Positions 6,875-11,720 of a stretch of DNA of 11,720 nt are shown piece by piece. Where the stretch lies: contig JAFQAF010000019.1 of assembly GCA_017400025.1 (NCBI GenBank), positions 1 to 11,720 on the forward strand, read 5' to 3'. Made by a program: the position numbers and the translations under genes. The notes below the pieces were generated by a model. The model was given only the letters and a program-made list of their open reading frames with translations, did not search any database and was not told where the DNA came from. Positions within the stretch are counted from its first letter, which is position 1; every line of letters starts with the position of its first letter. This stretch comes from Oscillospiraceae bacterium (GTDB taxonomy: Bacteria; Bacillota_A; Clostridia; Oscillospirales; Ruminococcaceae).

Positions 6875-8059
6875 TCAGCCGATAACCTTGCCAGCTGCAG
6901 TTTTTGCAGGGCTTACAGGCAGTATGCAGCCTTCGCCGAATACTTTTTCCATAGCAGCTGCAAATGCTTCTTCAGCTTCCTCTGCCACACAGCACAGTGT
7001 CATCCAGAACCGGCTGTTTGCCTTGCAGCGCCATACAGATGCGCCCGGCAGGCTTTCCTTTTCATCGTGCACAGTGTGTTCCACAGATGGGCTGCCCATA
7101 CCGTCCACAGCATTTGCGGCATAAATTCTGCCAAAGTTTTCCTGTGTGTAGTAGTCCAGCAGGAACAGGCAGGCTTCTCTGTCCACATCAGCCATACCGG
7201 CCAGCGCAGTGTAGAAATCCTTTTCTGTCAGGTTTTCAATGTCGCCGCCCAGCTTGTCCATAAATGCATCCAGGCGTGGGTCCACTTCTTCATCCGGAAT
7301 GTTCACATCTGTTGTGTCCACATCCACCAAATACATATTGCAGCCGCACATATCCACGTCAATTTCTGTGATAACAGGTTCTTCAGCATTTGTGAAATCA
7401 CCTGTCACAGCCTTGCCGCGCAGTGAGGAGTATACATCTGTGGCGTATGTATCAATGTGAATGTAATTTGCCATTGCAAACTGCACAATGTCTGCCAGCT
7501 GTTTTTCGCTCAGCTGACCGCCGAATGTAAAGTCGTTCATCATTTTTGCCATAGCCATTGCCATGTGTGCAGGCTCGTCCAGACCCATACGCGGTGCTGT
7601 GAAGGAGTCAATATACACATCCAGGCTGTCCAGTGCAATGCCTCTTTCCTTGCGCAGGCCATAGTGAAGGAATGCCTGCTGTACGCCGCGCAGTACACCG
7701 GCGGAATAGTCTCTTTCCACAGTGTACGGGCCGTGCTGGAACAGGTCAATCAGGTCTTCCCCCAGATAGTTGAGACCGCGCAGACGGGAAACGTTTGTTG
7801 TGTTAGGGTCCACAACAGTCAGAAAGTCCACGTCTGTAGGGATGGAAACATCTGCACCGTCACCGGCCAGCAGTACGCTGTAAGGCATGGAGTAAACAGC
7901 GGCAGTTCTTGTTCTGCCGTAAATCATCCCCCAGTTTGTCAGCAGTGCGGTGTAACGTTCTTTCTGGAAATCCAGGTTTTCTTCGCCGTAAAGGTCTTTC
8001 AGCAGGCTGTCGTATTCGCCTTCAGCCATAGCTTTGAGAATCTCATCACATTTTGCCAT
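6875..8059 (-). CDS. Galactokinase-like GHMP-family protein lacking catalytic motifs (putative pseudokinase)
   Basis: A 394-residue protein. The overall course follows clostridial galactokinases: an N-terminal LYG....RY..LL region (about 23-40), a block resembling the VDTGG-H-DLT region (LVDVDTTDVNIPDEEV, 244-259), and a C-terminal AAMEKVFGEG end (368-377). The three GHMP signatures are missing. The galactokinase signature PGRVNLIGEHTDY is replaced by MPYSVLLAGDGADVS (58-72). The ATP-binding GLSSSAA loop is replaced by GLDEPAHMAMA (159-169). The C-terminal GGGFGG motif is replaced by KANSRFWMTLCC (346-357). The region of the catalytic Asp (GLMDQ) reads IDTYATDVYS (202-211). The frame is intact and has its own RBS (AGAGGT), promoter and terminator, so this looks like a maintained non-kinase rather than a decaying gene. 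Homology is judged by eye from the known family pattern. A galactokinase activity should not be assumed. Confidence 0.65.
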   Translation of the reverse strand: MAKCDEILKAMAEGEYDSLLKDLYGEENLDFQKERYTALLTNWGMIYGRTRTAAVYSMPYSVLLAGDGADVSIPTDVDFLTVVDPNTTNVSRLRGLNYLGEDLIDLFQHGPYTVERDYSAGVLRGVQQAFLHYGLRKERGIALDSLDVYIDSFTAPRMGLDEPAHMAMAMAKMMNDFTFGGQLSEKQLADIVQFAMANYIHIDTYATDVYSSLRGKAVTGDFTNAEEPVITEIDVDMCGCNMYLVDVDTTDVNIPDEEVDPRLDAFMDKLGGDIENLTEKDFYTALAGMADVDREACLFLLDYYTQENFGRIYAANAVDGMGSPSVEHTVHDEKESLPGASVWRCKANSRFWMTLCCVAEEAEEAFAAAMEKVFGEGCILPVSPAKTAAGKVIG

Positions 8060-8107
8060 GTTATATTACCTCTTTTATCAAGTTTTTTAACGTTTTCAGT
8101 AACTTAT

Positions 8108-8137
8108 ATTATATCATACATAATATAAAATAGTAAA
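8108..8137 (-). promoter_or_regulatory. Probable promoter of the galactokinase-like gene
   Basis: Minus strand TTTACT (8137-8132), 18 nt, TATAAT (8113-8108), about 48 nt before the start codon. The surroundings are AT-rich, so the exact hexamers are less certain. Confidence 0.55.
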
Positions 8138-8148
8138 TACAAATATAG

Positions 8149-8166
8149 GCCGGCTGTCTGTCCGGC
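8149..8166 (-). terminator. Weak terminator-like hairpin after the HAD gene
   Basis: On the minus strand GCCGG pairs with CCGGC around an 8-nt loop, starting 9 nt after the stop. Only a broken T-rich run follows (CTATATTTGTATTT). Some readthrough into the next gene is possible. Confidence 0.4.
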
Positions 8167-8174
8167 AGCAATTT

Positions 8175-8975
8175 TTATTTCAGCAGAAATTCCTTTATGG
8201 TGGCTGTCACACCGCCCTTGTTGTTGTCCCCGGCACGCAGTGGGAACTTTTCTTTCAGCCGGTCAACGCCCTTTTCCATCACAAAGGGCAGCCCGGCGGC
8301 ATCCAGCAGGCTTTCGTCATTGTAATAATCCCCAAAGGCCATGGTTTCTTCTTTTGTCACACCCAGCATCTTCTGCACTTCCAGTATGGCCGCACCCTTG
8401 CTGGCACGGGAGTTGACTATATCCACCCATATATCGCCGGATACATACACAGCCGCTTCCTTTTCAAACTCTGCCTTCAGCACCGGGTAGGAATGACCGG
8501 TAATATTGCCGGAGCCGTCATATATGGCAATCTTGAAAATCTCTTCATCAATATTGTACAGCCGGTCATAGCTTTCCACCCATTTCATCTCGTTGTACGG
8601 GTTTTTTGCCCATTCCATAAAGCCCTCACAGCCCGGTGCTGTAATGGTGTCCTCCAGGGTGAAAACTATAGGGGCAGTGCCCGGTATGGCCCTTATCAGG
8701 TCCAGGGCGCGCACCACCAGGTCCCTTGTCAGGCTGTGGCTGATTATCAGCTGCCCGTTTTTATAGATGTTTGCCCCGTTGTTGCAGATAAACATCATAT
8801 TGTCCTTCCACTGTGTGAACAGCGGCTCAACAGCGGCCCAGTTCCTGCCGCTGGCGGCCATAAAGGTGATGCCTTTCTTTTTCAGCTTTTCCAGCACACT
8901 GCCAAAATCCGGCGGCAGCTGTTTTTCATCATTCAGCAAAGACCCGTCCAGGTCGCTGGCTATCAGTTTTATCAT
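8175..8975 (-). CDS. Cof-type HAD-superfamily phosphatase
   Basis: A 266-residue cytoplasmic hydrolase of the Cof/YidA class (HAD with a C2-type cap), which dephosphorylates sugar phosphates or similar small phosphorylated metabolites; its substrate is not predictable. Motif I is DLDGS at 8-12 (nucleophile Asp8, acid/base Asp10). Motif II is Ser42 in AASGRN. Motif III is Lys193 in SRASKG. Motif IV is GDYYND at 215-220. The cap lies between motifs II and III, about residues 85-185. The frame opens 9 codons earlier at 9002, but ATG 8975 is preferred because ACAGGAG lies 4-5 nt before it and MIKLIASDLDG matches the family's usual N-terminus. It is transcribed alone from the promoter at 9016-9044. 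Confidence 0.92.
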   Translation of the reverse strand: MIKLIASDLDGSLLNDEKQLPPDFGSVLEKLKKKGITFMAASGRNWAAVEPLFTQWKDNMMFICNNGANIYKNGQLIISHSLTRDLVVRALDLIRAIPGTAPIVFTLEDTITAPGCEGFMEWAKNPYNEMKWVESYDRLYNIDEEIFKIAIYDGSGNITGHSYPVLKAEFEKEAAVYVSGDIWVDIVNSRASKGAAILEVQKMLGVTKEETMAFGDYYNDESLLDAAGLPFVMEKGVDRLKEKFPLRAGDNNKGGVTATIKEFLLK

Positions 8976-9015
8976 AAAATCTCCTGTAAATATCTGTTGC
9001 ATAAATTATATAAAA

Positions 9016-9044
9016 AGTATATCACAGCCGGCACCGGTGTGCAA
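9016..9044 (-). promoter_or_regulatory. Probable promoter of the HAD phosphatase gene
   Basis: Minus strand TTGCAC (9044-9039), 17 nt, TATACT (9021-9016), about 40 nt before ATG 8975. The spacing is ideal and the hexamers are near consensus. Confidence 0.55.
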
Positions 9045-9074
9045 ACTGGCAGGGGAATATGTGTATCCGATTCT

Positions 9075-9130
9075 CCGCCCGGCAGTTTTTTGCCGGCGGC
9101 TTTCCGCAAAAGTATACTGCCTGCCGGCAG
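9075..9130. other. GC-rich hairpins in the gap between the transporter and HAD genes
   Basis: No gene is supported here. A strong hairpin (CCGCCCGGCA / TGCCGGCGG with one bulged base, arms 9075-9084 and 9091-9099) has a T-rich loop. The perfect 10-bp palindrome CTGCCGGCAG lies at 9121-9130. These sit between the transporter's terminator and the HAD promoter. They could be secondary terminators or palindromic repeats. Confidence 0.35.
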
Positions 9131-9170
9131 CCGTCTGCCCCGGCTATCTGTTTTCCCGCCATTGCGGCAT

Positions 9171-9201
9171 AACAAAAGCCGGACTGCTTTCACAGCCCGG
9201 C
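9171..9201 (-). terminator. Terminator of the SLC13/DASS transporter gene
   Basis: Nine-bp stem GCCGGACTG / CAGCCCGGC (9178-9186 and 9193-9201, one G-T wobble on the minus strand) with a 6-nt loop. Read on the minus strand it is followed by TTTTGTT. It lies 23 nt after the stop codon. Confidence 0.8.
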
Positions 9202-9224
9202 CGGTTTTCGTCCGTATGTTTTTA

Positions 9225-10670
9225 TTACAGCATCATTGCGCCGATAGGATATGCAACGCCGGTGGCAATCAGTATGCCTGCCAGCATCAGCATAAAGCCG
9301 TATTTTGCCATCTGGCCGGTGGTTGTCCAGCCGGAACCTATGGCGAACACTATTGTTGCCATTGCAGGCGGTGTGGCAAATGCGTAGGAAGCCATCATAC
9401 CTATTATGCAGGCAACAGCGGCGGTGTTCACGCCCGGTGTGGCCATACAGATAGGGATTGCTATTGCGCATACCACTGTTACTGTAACCATATTGGAGGA
9501 CAGGTTTGTCTGTACAGCTGCCCAAAGTGCAAACAGCAGAACCAGTGCCATCACGCCCATACCTGCTGTAACAGGTGAGATTTTTGCGCTTATCCAGGCT
9601 GTCAGGCCTATGTCTGCATTTGTCATCACACTGCCCAGTGCCAGTGTGGCGGATACCATTATCAGGCTGGCCCATGGAATACCCTTGCCGGTGGCGTCTT
9701 TAAAGTTCAGCAGAGGCACTCCGTCCACAGTTACAACTGCCATTGCCACTGCACCCAGCAGCGGAGGCATGGCAGTGCCAAAGCCGTTGATGTAGTTGTA
9801 CACCTCTGGCAGCCACGGTCTTACAACGCCCGGCACAACCCACAGTGCCACCACGCCGAAGAATATCAGCAGGGAATATTTTTCCCTTCTGTCCATGGCA
9901 GGCAGTGTTTCCTTCAGCCCGGAAATATCCAGTGATCTGATGGCAGAAAGGTCAGGCTTCAGCACAAATCTGAATATCAGCAGCATCACAGCGGCAACCA
10001 GCAGACCTGCAGGAATGCCCATTGCCATATAGTCAGCATAGCTGATGGTGATGTCTGTGGCTGTAGTGTAATAACCCATTGCCATCAGTGGGAAAACGTG
10101 GGCGATAGGTGTCATACCTGCGGCAATGGATGTGCAGAACACCATACCCATCATCATCATATCTGCTGTTTTGTCACCTTTTTCCAGGCCCAGCACAGCA
10201 AAAATTTCTTCTGTGATGGCAATCATGATTACTGCCAGAACAGTAGGGGATGTAAATGAACCCAGGAACAGCACGCAGGCAAAATAGAGTGTGATAAATC
10301 TCCACGGGCTTTTCTGTGCGGTTTTTGTTGTGAGAAAAGCTATTGCACAGCGGCGGATAAACGGTGTCTGGCTCAGTGTGTAGGTACACATGAATGTGAA
10401 CATAAGGAATGCAAATGTGGCGTTGCCCATACCGCTGGACAGTATGCTGTTCATACTTATTCCCGGTACAAAGGCCAGTGCTGCCAGACACAGCATGCTT
10501 GGCCAGTCAATGGATATTGTCATCCACATAATCAGCACGCCTGCAAATATGCCCACCACCTGCATGGCGGCCTGTGAAAGACCTGCCGGTGCAGGCAGAT
10601 ATTTGAAGAACAGTATAAAAACCATGGATATTGCTATAATCCAGGCTCTTTTCTTTGCAGAAATCTTCAT
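9225..10670 (-). CDS. SLC13/DASS-family anion transporter
   Basis: A 481-residue polytopic membrane protein with about eleven to twelve hydrophobic segments. It starts with a basic cytoplasmic end (MKISAKKR) and has a long charged loop near 236-266 that splits two repeat halves. The layout matches divalent-anion:sodium symporters, which take up C4-dicarboxylates, citrate or sulfate. In characterised members each half carries an SNT signature for Na+ and substrate. Here the first looks like SFTSPT (138-143) and the second like LSSNM (390-394), so both are altered, and the substrate and coupling ion cannot be named. GMTPIAHVF (185-193) resembles the family's GTPPN loop. RBS AGGAGA lies just before ATG 10670. 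It is a single-gene unit closed by the terminator at 9171-9201. Family assignment is from fold and motif recognition. Confidence 0.8.
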   Translation of the reverse strand: MKISAKKRAWIIAISMVFILFFKYLPAPAGLSQAAMQVVGIFAGVLIMWMTISIDWPSMLCLAALAFVPGISMNSILSSGMGNATFAFLMFTFMCTYTLSQTPFIRRCAIAFLTTKTAQKSPWRFITLYFACVLFLGSFTSPTVLAVIMIAITEEIFAVLGLEKGDKTADMMMMGMVFCTSIAAGMTPIAHVFPLMAMGYYTTATDITISYADYMAMGIPAGLLVAAVMLLIFRFVLKPDLSAIRSLDISGLKETLPAMDRREKYSLLIFFGVVALWVVPGVVRPWLPEVYNYINGFGTAMPPLLGAVAMAVVTVDGVPLLNFKDATGKGIPWASLIMVSATLALGSVMTNADIGLTAWISAKISPVTAGMGVMALVLLFALWAAVQTNLSSNMVTVTVVCAIAIPICMATPGVNTAAVACIIGMMASYAFATPPAMATIVFAIGSGWTTTGQMAKYGFMLMLAGILIATGVAYPIGAMML

Positions 10671-10719
10671 ATTTTCTCCTCTCTTGGACTGATAGATCCT
10701 GATGATTTATATATAAAAC

Positions 10720-10755
10720 AGGGGTGAATACACAGCCGTGTACAGAATACCCCCT
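10720..10755. promoter_or_regulatory. Dyad upstream of the transporter gene, possible operator
   Basis: AGGGG (10720-10724) and CCCCT (10751-10755) form outer inverted arms, and ACAC-AGCC-GTGT (10730-10741) forms an inner one. The dyad lies about 50-85 nt before the transporter's ATG, next to an AT-rich TATATATAA stretch (minus strand, near 10708-10716) that could hold a -10 box. I cannot place a convincing -35. Regulatory use is a guess from position and symmetry. Confidence 0.3.
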
Positions 10756-10760
10756 CTGCG

Positions 10761-10795
10761 AAAAAATCATTTGCACAGCCGGCTGACTGTGCAAA
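10761..10795 (-). terminator. Terminator of the M24 peptidase gene
   Basis: Perfect 9-bp stem TTTGCACAG / CTGTGCAAA (10770-10778 and 10787-10795) with loop CCGGCTGA. On the minus strand it is followed by TGATTTTTT. It begins 4 nt after the stop codon at 10800-10802. Confidence 0.88.
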
Positions 10796-10799
10796 TATA

Positions 10800-11720
10800 T
10801 TACAGAATAATAAGGTCGCGTGTGGTGCGGGTCAGGTTTTCTGTGCCCAGGTTGGAAATATACAGCAGGTCTTCAATTCTTATGCCGAATCTGCCCTTGA
10901 TATATATGCCCGGCTCCATTGTCACCACGTTGCCGGCTGTCAGGATATCCTTGGAATCCTGTGCCAGGTATGGCCCTTCGCTGAGCTGTATGCCTATGCC
11001 GTGGCCCAGTGAATGGCGGAAATAGTTTTTGTAGCCGTTTTCTTCTATGTACCGGCGTATTTAAGTGTCTGCGGCCTTGCCGGAAACACCTTTCTGTATA
11101 TAGCGCTGGCCTATTACACAGGCGTTCTGCACTATTCTGTATGCCTTTCTGAATTCATCGGAAGGCTGGCCTATACAGATTGTTCTTGCCATGTCAGAGC
11201 GGTAGCCGTTGTACACAGCGCCGAATTCCAGCATCAGGTTTTCGCCGGTTTCAATCTTCTTGTCTGTGGCACGGCCGTGCACCAGGCTGGAGTTTGCACC
11301 GGAAACACAGCAGATGTGGAATTTTTCCAGGTCAGAGCCATTTTCCAGCATCAGCTGCACCAGCTTTGCCTGCACCTGCTTTTCGGTCATGCCCGGTTTT
11401 ATAAAGCCCAGCAGCTCCTCAAAGCTTTTTTCGTTTATGCGCTGTGCGGTCTTGATGTTTTCCACTTCCTCCAGGTCCTTCACCATACGCAGCTTGTCCA
11501 GCTGTGTCTTCAGTGGCTGCACCTTTGCATACAGTGCATTTTCAAAGGCCAGGTATTCTTCGTGGCTTATGGCGTTGCTCTCCAGCAGCACACTTTTGAT
11601 TTTGTCAGCCTGGATTATTTCGTTTATAAACATGGCATATTCTGCCTGGCGGCCCACAGTTCTCACTGTGAAACCCTGTGGGGAAAGGGCGCGTGTGGCC
11701 ATTTCCTCATAGCTTGTAAA
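10800..11720 (-). pseudogene. M24-family Xaa-Pro peptidase, 5' end outside window, interrupted by one in-frame TAA
   Basis: Metallopeptidase of the pita-bread fold (aminopeptidase P / Xaa-Pro dipeptidase group), which cleaves X-Pro bonds in peptides. The reading frame enters from the right edge, and codons before ATG 11702 are also in frame (ending SYEE), so the N-terminal domain is probably cut off by the window. Numbering from that ATG: a helical linker (about 46-85), VHG with His142, the first metal-ligand position as Glu159 (MLEFGA, normally Asp), and the second metal ligand Asp170 in SDMART. After ADT (213) comes TAA at 11063-11061. The same frame then continues for 86 codons with RRYIEENGY, HSLGHGIG (ligand His), TMEPGIY (ligand Glu), RIEDLL (ligand Glu) and the usual C-terminal RDLIIL, ending at the TAA at 10802-10800. 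No indel is needed, so one substitution explains the break. A sequencing error is equally possible. Confidence 0.85.

Noticed and set aside
8976..9002. Nine-codon N-terminal extension of the HAD phosphatase
   Set aside because: A better RBS (ACAGGAG) lies inside it, just before ATG 8975, and the family starts a few residues before DLDG.
11061..11063. Recoding of the stop as selenocysteine or pyrrolysine
   Set aside because: Those use TGA or TAG; this codon is TAA, and no catalytic residue is expected at this position.
1..11720. CRISPR array, transposon, prophage or defence system
   Set aside because: No direct-repeat array, terminal repeats, transposase, integrase or phage genes are seen; gene content is ordinary chromosomal.

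Overview
The window looks like a chromosomal segment of an anaerobic Firmicute, probably a gut-type Clostridium relative (class Clostridia, perhaps Oscillospirales). The grounds are sigma-A-type promoters (TTGACA / TATAAT), AGGAGG-like ribosome binding sites, a csoR-copA copper module, a feoA-feoB operon with the small Cys-rich FeoB partner usual in Firmicutes, and no respiratory genes. The genus cannot be told from sequence alone. All genes but one are on the minus strand, in short transcription units each closed by its own hairpin terminator.

Layout. (1) 1-3051, minus: csoR then copA, a copper-sensing repressor and Cu(I)-exporting P-type ATPase. A consensus promoter lies upstream, with a GC-rich dyad over its start point that is a good candidate CsoR operator. 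copA runs off the left edge. It carries one N-terminal and two C-terminal heavy-metal-binding domains. (2) 3195-3794, plus: a divergent pentapeptide-repeat protein with its own promoter. (3) 3795-4056: a convergent intergenic stretch rich in inverted repeats, ending in a bidirectional terminator. (4) 4057-6653, minus: feoA, feoB and a 50-residue FeoB-associated Cys-rich membrane peptide. The promoter carries two near-identical palindromes of DtxR/IdeR type, one lying over the -10 box. (5) 6875-8059, minus: a protein recognisable as a galactokinase (GHMP kinase) relative in which all the signature catalytic and ATP-binding motifs are replaced. (6) 8175-8975, minus: a Cof-type HAD phosphatase. 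(7) 9225-10670, minus: a SLC13/DASS-type anion transporter. (8) 10800-11720, minus: an M24-family Xaa-Pro peptidase, entering from the right edge and interrupted by one in-frame TAA.

The left half is a metal-homeostasis block: copper export under a Cu(I) sensor, then ferrous iron import under what looks like an iron or manganese sensor. The right half is unrelated single-gene metabolic units. Nothing points to a phage, transposon, CRISPR array or defence system. The points most worth a second look are the motif-less galactokinase homologue, the nonsense codon in the peptidase, the C-terminal metal-binding pair on CopA, and the loop-free pentapeptide helix with a cysteine ladder.
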